This document shows, piece by piece, positions 1-5,827 of a stretch of DNA of 7,177 nucleotides. Numbering within the stretch: position 1 is the stretch's first letter; the number at the start of each line of letters is the position of its first letter. The notes under the pieces are model-generated. The model searched no databases. It worked only from the letters and a program-made list of their open reading frames with translations, and had not been told where the DNA came from. The position numbers and the translations under genes were made by a program. Source of the stretch: Schlegelella_A sp038258415 (GTDB lineage Bacteria; Pseudomonadota; Gammaproteobacteria; Burkholderiales; Burkholderiaceae_C); contig JBBSPY010000165.1 in the NCBI GenBank assembly GCA_038258415.1, positions 1 through 7,177 of the forward strand. The letters are read 5' to 3'.

Positions 1-40
1 CGCAGCGCGCGCTTCCACTTCTGACTCGCCGCAGTTGTCT

Positions 41-67
41 GAGCGCAGAGAGCGCAGCGAACGCAGC
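41..67. repeat. Three-copy tandem 9-mer (GARCGCAGM)
   Basis: Three head-to-tail nine-base units are seen: GAGCGCAGA (41-49), GAGCGCAGC (50-58) and GAACGCAGC (59-67), followed by GAG. A degenerate echo (GCAGCGCAGCGAAG) appears near 95-108. The block lies inside the loop of an 8-base inverted repeat (27-34 with 73-80). It resembles the short GC-rich intergenic repeats common in high-GC proteobacteria. I cannot tell from one copy whether it is a dispersed family. Confidence 0.6.
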
Positions 68-107
68 GAGTTCTGCGGCGCGGCTCCGAGCCGAGCAGCG
101 CAGCGAA

Positions 108-126
108 GTCGGCGCGCAGCGCCGAC
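108..126. repeat. GC-rich perfect inverted repeat (8-bp stem, 3-nt loop)
   Basis: GTCGGCGC (108-115) and GCGCCGAC (119-126) are perfectly complementary around the loop GCA. There is no T-run after it on the plus strand, so it is not a canonical intrinsic terminator. Neighbouring smaller inverted repeats (81-93, and 163-168 with 174-179) suggest the transcript ahead of the ABC ATPase gene is strongly folded. The role is unknown. Confidence 0.5.
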
Positions 127-198
127 CGCCCTCTCCGGGCCCACGGCCGGGCGCCGCCTGCCGCGACGCGCTCCGTCGCCTCGAACGGGTCAGCCCTG

Positions 199-1191
199 AT
201 GGCCCTCCTCGACATCCAGGACCTCAAGGTCCACTTCAAGACCGACGACGGCTGGCTGCACGCCGTCGACGGCGTCGACATCGCCATCGACGCGGGCGAA
301 ACCGTCTCGGTCGTCGGCGAGTCGGGCTGCGGCAAGACCGTCACCGCGATGTCGGTGCTCAGGCTGGTCCCGATGCCGCCGGGCCGCTTCGCCGGCGGAC
401 GAATCGAATGGCAGGGCCGCGACCTCGTCACGGCGAGCGCCGAGGAGATCCGCCGGGTTCGCGCCAAGGAGATCGCGATCGTCTTCCAGGAGCCGATGAC
501 GTCGCTGAACCCGGTCTACACCGTCGGCGAGCAGATCGCCGAGAGCGTGCGGCTGCACGAGAAGCTGGGTCGCAAGGCGGCGATGGACCGTGCCGTCGAG
601 ATGCTGGCGCTGGTTCACATCCCGACGCCGGAGCGGCGCATCAAGGACTACCCACACCAGTTCTCGGGCGGCATGCGGCAGCGGGTGATGATCGCCATCG
701 CGCTCGCCTGCAACCCGAAGCTGCTGATCGCCGACGAGCCGACGACCGCGCTCGACGTGACGATCCAGGCGCAGATCCTCGACCTGCTCGGCGAGCTCAG
801 GGAGCGACTCGGCATGGCGGTGCTGCTCATCACGCATGCGATGGGGGTCGTTGCCGAGGTGGCCGAGCGCGTGGTCGTGATGTATGCCGGCATGGTGGTC
901 GAGGAGGCGAGCGTCGGCGAGCTGTTCGCCAACCCACGCCATCCCTACACGCAGGGGCTGATCCGCTCGATTCCACGCATCGACACCGCCGCGACGCAGC
1001 ACGTGCGCCTCGAGCAGATCCCAGGGACGGTCCCGAAGCTGATCGCGCCGCCGCCGGGCTGTCGCTTCGCGCCGCGCTGCAAGTTCGCGGTGCCCGAATG
1101 CAGCGCAGCGACGCCGCCTTTGCGCGAGCCGGTGCCCGGGCACAAGGTCCGCTGCATCTTCGACCTGCCGCTGCAGGAGCGCAGCGCATGA
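199..1191 (+). CDS. Peptide ABC transporter ATP-binding protein, DppD/OppD type
   Basis: This 330-residue cytoplasmic ATPase is one half of the motor of a dipeptide/oligopeptide/nickel-type importer. The core is intact: Walker A GESGCGKT (40-47), Q-loop Gln97, signature FSGGMRQR (155-162), Walker B LLIADE (175-180), D-loop TALD (183-186) and H-loop His213. The usual Asp after that His is Ala214 (THAM instead of THDL). The C-terminal peptide-transporter domain starts near PGTVPK (275-280) and carries Cys288, Cys294, Cys301 and Cys319, the pattern reported to bind a [4Fe-4S] cluster in Opp-type ATPases. The ATG at 199 gives the normal family N-terminus (MALLDIQDLKVHF); only a weak ribosome site precedes it. 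The stop overlaps the partner's ATG by four bases. The substrate cannot be told from the ATPase, so Dpp, Opp, Gsi or Nik-like roles stay open. The family call is firm. Confidence 0.96.
   Translation: MALLDIQDLKVHFKTDDGWLHAVDGVDIAIDAGETVSVVGESGCGKTVTAMSVLRLVPMPPGRFAGGRIEWQGRDLVTASAEEIRRVRAKEIAIVFQEPMTSLNPVYTVGEQIAESVRLHEKLGRKAAMDRAVEMLALVHIPTPERRIKDYPHQFSGGMRQRVMIAIALACNPKLLIADEPTTALDVTIQAQILDLLGELRERLGMAVLLITHAMGVVAEVAERVVVMYAGMVVEEASVGELFANPRHPYTQGLIRSIPRIDTAATQHVRLEQIPGTVPKLIAPPPGCRFAPRCKFAVPECSAATPPLREPVPGHKVRCIFDLPLQERSA
1175..1179 (+). promoter_or_regulatory. Ribosome-binding site for the second ABC ATPase
   Basis: AGGAG lies eight bases before the ATG at 1188, inside the 3' end of the first ATPase gene. 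This site and the ATGA overlap fix the start of the second gene at 1188, although its reading frame is open much further upstream. They also indicate translational coupling of the two subunits. Confidence 0.75.
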
Positions 1192-2156
1192 CGGCGCCGC
1201 TGCTACAGGTCAAGAACCTCGTCAAGCGCTTCCCGATCAAGGGCGGCTGGCTCGGTCGCGAGGTCGAGTCGGTGCACGCCGTGAGCGAGGTGAGCTTCGA
1301 CCTCGCGGCCGGCGAGACGCTCGGCGTCGTCGGCGAGTCGGGCTGCGGCAAGAGCACCACCGGGCGATGCATCCTGCGGCTGGTCGAGCCGACATCGGGC
1401 GAGGTCTGGTTCGAGGGTCGCAACGTGACGCTCGCCGGCAAGCGCGAGCTGCGGGCGCTGGCGCGCGACATGCAGATCATCTTCCAGGATCCGTACGCGT
1501 CGCTGAACCCGCGCATGACCGTCGGCGCGATCGTCGGCGAGGCCCTCGTCATCCACCGACTGGCGAAGAACCGCGCCCAGCACGCCGCGCGCGTCGTCGA
1601 CCTCCTCGAGACCGTGGGCCTCTCGGCCGATCACCTGCGCCGCTACCCGCACGAGTTTTCCGGCGGGCAGCGGCAGCGCATCGGCATCGCCCGCGCCCTC
1701 GCGGTCGACCCGAAGCTCATCGTCTGCGACGAAGCGGTGTCGGCGCTCGACGTGTCGATCCAGGCGCAGGTCATCAACCTGCTCGAGGACCTGCAGGCCA
1801 GGCTCGGCCTGACCTACATCTTCATCGCCCACGACCTGTCGGTGGTCGAGCACATCAGCACGTCGGTGGCGGTGATGTACCTCGGCAAGATCGTCGAGAT
1901 CGCGCCGGCGAAGAACCTCTACACGACGCCGCTGCACCCCTACACCGAGGCGCTCCTGTCCGCGGTGCCGATCCCCGACCCGACCGTCAGGCGAACGCGC
2001 ATCCCGCTGCAGGGCGACGTGCCGAGCCCGATCCACCCGCCCACGGGCTGTCGCTTCCACACGCGCTGCCCGATCGCGCAGTTCCCGCTGTGCAGCACGG
2101 TCGAGCCGGAGCTGAAGGCGGGCGAGCACCGCGTCGCCTGCCACTTCCGCGGCTGA
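1188..2156 (+). CDS. Peptide ABC transporter ATP-binding protein, DppF/OppF type
   Basis: This 322-residue second ATPase of the same importer should form the nucleotide-binding heterodimer with the product of the preceding gene on the cytoplasmic face of the membrane. Visible motifs are Walker A GESGCGKST (49-57), Q-loop Gln100 in IIFQDPYASLNPRM, signature FSGGQRQR (157-164), Walker B LIVCDE (177-182), the DppF/OppF-typical DEAVSALDVSIQ (181-192) and H-loop His215 in IAHDLSVVEH. The C-terminal domain (from about 275) has Cys288, Cys294, Cys302 and Cys318, a second potential Fe-S site. The open frame extends upstream, but the ATG at 1188 has an AGGAG eight bases before it and gives the usual family N-terminus. 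Length is normal. It ends 11 bases from the convergent transglutaminase-like gene. The substrate is unknown. Confidence 0.96.
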   Translation: MTAPLLQVKNLVKRFPIKGGWLGREVESVHAVSEVSFDLAAGETLGVVGESGCGKSTTGRCILRLVEPTSGEVWFEGRNVTLAGKRELRALARDMQIIFQDPYASLNPRMTVGAIVGEALVIHRLAKNRAQHAARVVDLLETVGLSADHLRRYPHEFSGGQRQRIGIARALAVDPKLIVCDEAVSALDVSIQAQVINLLEDLQARLGLTYIFIAHDLSVVEHISTSVAVMYLGKIVEIAPAKNLYTTPLHPYTEALLSAVPIPDPTVRRTRIPLQGDVPSPIHPPTGCRFHTRCPIAQFPLCSTVEPELKAGEHRVACHFRG

Positions 2157-2167
2157 CGCGGCCCAGG

Positions 2168-2980
2168 TCAGGTCTCGACGATCTCGTCGCAGCGGACCAC
2201 GAAGCGCTCGAGCACGCTCGGCCCGAAGGCGGTGGTGAGGGCGACGTCGCAGGCATCGCGGCCGCGCGCCATCAGCACCCGGCCGATGCGCGGCTGGTTG
2301 TTGCGGGCGTCGAAGGTGTGCCAGCGGTCGCCGAGCCAGACCTCGAACCAGGCGGCGAAGTCCATCGGTCCGTACGGCGGCGGCATGCCGATGTCGCCGA
2401 GGTAGCCGGTGCAGTAGCGCGCCGGGATGTTGAGGCAGCGGCACAGGGCGATGGCGAGGTGGGCGTAGTCGCGACAGACGCCGACGCGGTCGCGCCAGGC
2501 GTCCGACGCGGTTCGGGTGCGGCTGGCGTCGTGGTAGCCGAAGGCGATGTGCCGGTGGACAAAGTCGCAGATCGCCTGCACGCGCGTCCAGCCGCCGGTG
2601 ACGTGGCCGAAGTGCTGCCAGGCGACGTCGTAGAGCGCGTCGGTGTCGCAGTAGCGGCTGCCGAGCAGGTAGACGAGGCTGTCTTCCGGCAGGTGCTCGA
2701 TGGGGACCTGCTGCGCGTCGGGTACCACCGGGTCGGGAAGGCCGCTGTCACGGACCACGGCACGCGTGCTCAAGGCAATGGTTCCGGCCGGCGCGACGAT
2801 GCGCGCGCACCAGTTGCCGAAGCCGTCGCGGTAGTGCGAGAGCGGCACCGGAGGGTCGGTCTGCAGCAGGTCGGGCTGCGCCAGGTCGGGCGCGCGCGAG
2901 TGATGGATGTTGAGCACCAGGAGCATCGGCGTCGGCTGCGGGCAGCGATACGCGATCTCGAAACCGACCTCGATCTGCAA
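2168..2980 (-). CDS. Transglutaminase-like family protein with His-to-Ala at the triad position
   Basis: This 270-residue protein without signal peptide or membrane segment belongs to the transglutaminase-like/cysteine-protease superfamily (COG1305 type). The N-terminal part (about 1-90, with CPQPTPMLLVLN) matches the bacterial transglutaminase N-terminal region. The core (about 140-225) contains the nucleophile motif DRVGVCRDYAH with Cys169 and a later WHTFDARNN with Asp224. Between them, where the family has His-Ala-Trp, the protein reads DFAAWFEVW, so the expected His is Ala209 (codon GCC, minus strand of 2354-2356). It may be an inactive or altered enzyme, or a subfamily that uses another residue. 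I chose the TTG at 2980 because GGGAG sits six bases upstream and the protein then begins MQIEVGFEIAY as relatives do; the in-frame TTG at 3013 has no ribosome site. It lies 55 bases downstream of the MFS gene, same strand. Cellular substrate unknown. Confidence 0.9.
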   Translation of the reverse strand: MQIEVGFEIAYRCPQPTPMLLVLNIHHSRAPDLAQPDLLQTDPPVPLSHYRDGFGNWCARIVAPAGTIALSTRAVVRDSGLPDPVVPDAQQVPIEHLPEDSLVYLLGSRYCDTDALYDVAWQHFGHVTGGWTRVQAICDFVHRHIAFGYHDASRTRTASDAWRDRVGVCRDYAHLAIALCRCLNIPARYCTGYLGDIGMPPPYGPMDFAAWFEVWLGDRWHTFDARNNQPRIGRVLMARGRDACDVALTTAFGPSVLERFVVRCDEIVET

Positions 2981-2986
2981 CCCGTT

Positions 2987-2991
2987 CTCCC
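2987..2991 (-). promoter_or_regulatory. Ribosome-binding site deciding the TTG start at 2980
   Basis: On the minus strand GGGAG is followed by AACGGG and then TTG (2980-2978). This spacing of six bases supports the short form of the transglutaminase-like protein over the TTG at 3013, which has no purine-rich site before it. Confidence 0.65.
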
Positions 2992-3005
2992 GGCCTGATG
3001 CGGCG

Positions 3006-3022
3006 TGCGGCAAAGCGCCGCA
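3006..3022 (-). other. Small hairpin between the MFS and transglutaminase-like genes
   Basis: TGCGGC (3006-3011) and GCCGCA (3017-3022) can pair around a five-base loop in the 55-base gap between the two minus-strand genes. No T-run follows on either strand, so it is not a typical intrinsic terminator. It could stabilise or attenuate a shared transcript, or be chance in GC-rich sequence. Confidence 0.3.
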
Positions 3023-3035
3023 ATGGAGTATCTCT

Positions 3036-4502
3036 CTACGCGGACTCGTCCGCAGCGCGCTCGTCGTCGGGCACGACCCGCAGCGCGAACGCGAGGACCG
3101 CCGCAGCCGCCGACGTCACCGCGCCCGCCGCGAACGCCCAGCGGTAGCCGGCCGCCAGCGCTTCGGCGGCCTCGGCACCGTGCGCCGCGGCCGCCGCACT
3201 GCCCGACGCGGCAATGCTGACGAGCACCGCAAGACCGAGCGCGCCGCCCATCATGAAGGCGGTGTTGACCAGCCCCGAGGCGAGCCCGGCGTCGCGCTCG
3301 CCGACCTCGCTCATCGCCGCCAGCAGCAGCGGGTTGAAGGCGATGCCACCCGACAGGCCCAGCAGCAGCATGCCCGGCAGCACGTCGACGAGGACGCTCG
3401 CGTCGGCCGGCATGCGCGCGTAGAGGGCGAGCCCGGCCGCGCCCAGCGCCATGCCGGCGGCGAGCGGGCCGCGCAGGCCGTAGCGGTTGACCAGGGCCGC
3501 CGACAGGCCCAGCGAGAACGCCGCCATGACGAGGTTGCCGGCGAGGAAGGCGAGGCCGACCTGGAGCGGCGAGTATCCGAGCACGAGTTGCAGGTAGAGC
3601 GCCAGGACGAAGAACCACGCGAACATGCCGGCCGACCAGAGCACCGCGACGGTGTTGGCCACGGCGATGTTGCGCCGACGAAAGAGCCCGAGCGGCATCA
3701 GCGGGGAGGCGACGCGCGACTCGACCACCACGAAGATGCCGAGCAGCACCACCGCGACGGCGGCAAGCCCGAGCGTCTGCGCCGACAGCCACCCGGCAGC
3801 CTGGCCGTCGATGACCGCGTAGACCGCCACCACCAGCGCGCCGGTGACCGCGATCGCACCCGGCAGGTCGAGACGCTCCCCGGGCCGGCCGGCACCCACT
3901 GGCAGCAGCCGCAGGCAGGCCACGATCACGGCCACCCCGATCGGCACGTTGACGAGGAAGATCCAGTGCCAGCTGAACAGGCTGGTGAGCACGCCGCCGG
4001 CAAGCACGCCGATCGAGCCGCCCGCGGCGCAGACGAAGCCGTAGACCCCCATCGCCCTGGCCCGGCCCTCCGGTTCGGGGAACAACTTGACGACGAGGGC
4101 GAGCGAGACCGCGTCGACCACCGCGCCGCCCAGCCCCTGCACTGCGCGGGCGACGACGAGAAAGGCCTGCGTCGTGGCCAGCCCGCAGACCAGCGAGGCG
4201 AGCGAGAACGCGGCGATGCCGATGATGAACACGCGACGATGGCCGAACAGATCGCCGAGCCGCCCGCCGAGCAGCAGGAATCCGCCGAAGACGAGCAGGT
4301 AGGCGTTGACGACCCAGGTGAGGCCGGTCGCGCTGAAGCCGAGGTCGGCGCGGATCGTCGGCAGCGCGACGTTCACGATCGTCGCGTCGATGACGATCAT
4401 CAAAGTGCCGGTGCAGAGCACGGCGAGCGCGATCCAGCGCTGGCGTTCGGGGGTCGTGGCGTTCAAGGCGGCGGGAATTGTGACGGCCGAACGCGGGCAC
4501 AC
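3036..4502 (-). CDS. MFS exporter, DHA2 (EmrB/QacA-like) family, 14 transmembrane helices
   Basis: This 488-residue inner-membrane protein is probably a proton-coupled drug or metabolite exporter. It shows DHA2 landmarks: IDATIVNVALPTI at the end of helix 1 (38-50), motif A GGRLGDLFGHRR (79-90), the motif B arginine in RAVQGLGG (Arg119), a motif C-like Gly-rich stretch GGSIGVLAGG (161-170, with Val where the usual GP has Pro), and SWHWIFLVNVPIG (177-189). Hydrophobic segments continue to about 475, consistent with 14 helices, and the tail is short and acidic. The start is a GTG at 4502 with GGAG five bases upstream; the TTG at 4466 (giving MNATTPERQRW) lacks such a site. It is divergent from the DUF2254 gene with only 14 bases between start codons, and may be co-transcribed with the transglutaminase-like gene. 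The substrate is not predictable. Confidence 0.94.
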   Translation of the reverse strand: MCPRSAVTIPAALNATTPERQRWIALAVLCTGTLMIVIDATIVNVALPTIRADLGFSATGLTWVVNAYLLVFGGFLLLGGRLGDLFGHRRVFIIGIAAFSLASLVCGLATTQAFLVVARAVQGLGGAVVDAVSLALVVKLFPEPEGRARAMGVYGFVCAAGGSIGVLAGGVLTSLFSWHWIFLVNVPIGVAVIVACLRLLPVGAGRPGERLDLPGAIAVTGALVVAVYAVIDGQAAGWLSAQTLGLAAVAVVLLGIFVVVESRVASPLMPLGLFRRRNIAVANTVAVLWSAGMFAWFFVLALYLQLVLGYSPLQVGLAFLAGNLVMAAFSLGLSAALVNRYGLRGPLAAGMALGAAGLALYARMPADASVLVDVLPGMLLLGLSGGIAFNPLLLAAMSEVGERDAGLASGLVNTAFMMGGALGLAVLVSIAASGSAAAAAHGAEAAEALAAGYRWAFAAGAVTSAAAAVLAFALRVVPDDERAADESA

Positions 4503-4507
4503 TCACG

Positions 4508-4511
4508 CTCC
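4508..4511 (-). promoter_or_regulatory. Ribosome-binding site of the MFS gene
   Basis: On the minus strand GGAG is followed by CGTGA and then GTG (4502-4500). It lies in the 14-base gap between the divergent start codons and supports the GTG start over the downstream TTG at 4466. Confidence 0.6.
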
Positions 4512-4516
4512 GCAAC

Positions 4517-5824
4517 ATGAGCGCCTACATCCGCAGCTGGCTCACCCGTCTCGACGAGGCGTTCTGGCTGTTGCCGATGGCGATGACGATCGCCGGCATC
4601 GCTGGCGCCGTGCTGATGGTCGGCGTCGACCGCGGCGGCTGGGTCCCGCCATGGCTGCTCGAAAGCGCCTGGGTCTACAACGGCAGCGGCACCGGCGCGC
4701 GCACGCTGCTCGGCGCGGTCGCGGCGTCGACGATCGGCGTCGCCGGCACGGTGTTCTCGATCACGATCGCGGCGCTGTCGCTCGCCGCCGGGCAGATGGG
4801 GCCGCGGCTGCTGCGCAACTTCACCCGCGACCGCGGCGTCCAGGTCACGCTCGGCGCCTTTCTGGGCACCTTCTCTTACGCGCTGATGGTGCTGCGCACG
4901 GTGCGCACCGCGGAGGAAGGCGCGTTCACGCCGAGCCTCTCGCTCACCGTGAGCCTCGCACTCGCGTTCGTCTGCGTCGCGCTGCTCATCTACTTCGTCG
5001 GCCACATGGCGGGGCGGATCAACGTCGACACGGTCATCGACCTCGTCTCCGACGACATGCACGACGCGATGCAGCGCATCGCCGTCGACGCACCTGGCGA
5101 GCCGCCGCCGCTCGACGCCTTCTGGGCGGGCGCCTCGCCGGTCGTCGACCGGCGCCACGGCTACCTGCAGGAGATCGACGCCGATCGACTCGCCAACTGG
5201 GCCGCCGAGCAGGGCGTTGCCATCCGGCTGCTGGTGCGGCCGGGCGACTACGTTTTCCCGGGCGCGCCGATCGCCGTCGTCACCCGGCCGATGACCGGCA
5301 TCGACGCGGTGATCCGCACCGTCACCGCGCTCGGCGACACGCGGGTCAGCTCCGACGACATCGAATTCGCGATCCGGCAGCTGGTCGAGGTCGCGGTGCG
5401 CGCACTCTCGCCCGGCATCAACGACCCGCACACCGCCATCAGCGTCCTCGACCGGCTGGGCTCGGCGCTGTGCGAGCTGGTGCCGAAGTGGCTGCCGAGC
5501 GGTGTGCACCTGCGGCACGGCCGCGCCGCGCTGGTGACGCCGGCGGTCGACTACGACGGCCTCGCCGACGCCATGTTCCACATGATCCGGCAGAACGCAG
5601 GCGGCAGCGTCGCGGTGCTGGCACGCATCGTCGAGGTGCTCGGCGCCGTGGCGAGCTGCGAAGTCGATCCGGTGCGCATCGCCGCGCTGTCGCGCCACGC
5701 CGACCTGGTGCTCGACGACGCGAGGCGTTCGGTGAAGAACCCGAGCGACCTTGCCGACCTGCGCGATCGCCACGCCGCGTTCGCGGCGGCCGCGGCGAAG
5801 CGGATCGAGTCGACGCCCTCGTAG
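4517..5824 (+). CDS. DUF2254 domain-containing membrane protein
   Basis: This 435-residue inner-membrane protein matches the DUF2254 family (COG4325-like), whose biochemical role is not established. The N-terminal half has four hydrophobic segments at about 16-36, 63-90, 108-126 and 141-163, with the conserved stretch GARTLLGAVAAS (60-71) running into FSITIAALSLAAGQMGPRLL (80-99). The C-terminal half is soluble. It has IRLLVRPGDYV (236-246), reminiscent of a small beta-barrel/lipoyl-like fold, and the family hallmark VRALSPGINDPHTA (294-307). Length is normal and the frame intact. The ATG at 4517 gives a sensible N-terminus but no purine-rich ribosome site precedes it, so initiation may be weak or leaderless. 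The gene is head-to-head with the MFS exporter and ends three bases from the convergent SLC13-type gene. No function is assigned beyond the family. Confidence 0.93.
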   Translation: MSAYIRSWLTRLDEAFWLLPMAMTIAGIAGAVLMVGVDRGGWVPPWLLESAWVYNGSGTGARTLLGAVAASTIGVAGTVFSITIAALSLAAGQMGPRLLRNFTRDRGVQVTLGAFLGTFSYALMVLRTVRTAEEGAFTPSLSLTVSLALAFVCVALLIYFVGHMAGRINVDTVIDLVSDDMHDAMQRIAVDAPGEPPPLDAFWAGASPVVDRRHGYLQEIDADRLANWAAEQGVAIRLLVRPGDYVFPGAPIAVVTRPMTGIDAVIRTVTALGDTRVSSDDIEFAIRQLVEVAVRALSPGINDPHTAISVLDRLGSALCELVPKWLPSGVHLRHGRAALVTPAVDYDGLADAMFHMIRQNAGGSVAVLARIVEVLGAVASCEVDPVRIAALSRHADLVLDDARRSVKNPSDLADLRDRHAAFAAAAAKRIESTPS

Positions 5825-5827
5825 CGC

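Larger units (their letters stand above)
1..198. other. Non-coding leader or spacer with repeats; possible tail of an upstream gene
   Basis: No recognisable gene lies here. In plus frame 1 a TGA falls at 22-24 after seven sense codons, which could be the end of an upstream gene (a permease of the same ABC operon would be expected), but seven residues cannot identify it. Plus frame 2 stays open to a TGA at 197-199 that overlaps the next gene's ATG as TGATG. Its translation is Arg/Ser/Ala/Pro-rich low complexity, about a quarter of its codons end in A or T, and it contains AGA, unlike the real genes here, so I do not call it. The stretch contains a tandem 9-mer (41-67) and inverted repeats at 27-34/73-80, 81-93, 108-126 and 163-179. 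No clear -35/-10 promoter is visible. Confidence 0.5.

Noticed and set aside
2..199. Open plus frame 2 ending in TGA that overlaps the ABC ATPase ATG (TGATG), suggesting a coupled upstream gene
   Set aside because: The translation is Arg/Ser/Ala/Pro low complexity made partly from the tandem 9-mer, its third codon positions are far less GC-rich than in the real genes, it uses AGA, and it shows no resemblance to a permease C-terminus.
408..1187. N-terminal extension of the second ABC ATPase frame overlapping the first ATPase gene
   Set aside because: The extension is an out-of-frame reading of the first ATPase. The real start at 1188 has AGGAG at proper spacing and the family N-terminus.
2147..2161. 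CCGCG/CGCGG hairpin at the end of the second ATPase gene as an intrinsic terminator
   Set aside because: Only a 5-bp stem and no T-run on either strand; such small palindromes are expected by chance at this GC content.
1203..2444. Long minus-strand frame antisense to the second ABC ATPase
   Set aside because: Arg/Leu/His-rich translation without motifs, opposite a complete ATPase; explained by GC bias.
2770..4518. Long minus-strand frame spanning the MFS gene and part of the transglutaminase-like gene
   Set aside because: It is an Arg/Ala/Gly-rich out-of-frame shadow; both real genes are intact in other frames, so there is no fusion.
2907..4520. Very long plus-strand open frame antisense to the MFS gene (over 500 codons)
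   Set aside because: Its translation is Arg/Asp/Glu/His/Gln-rich without domains. It mirrors the strong codon-position GC bias of the MFS gene, whose own frame has clear family motifs.
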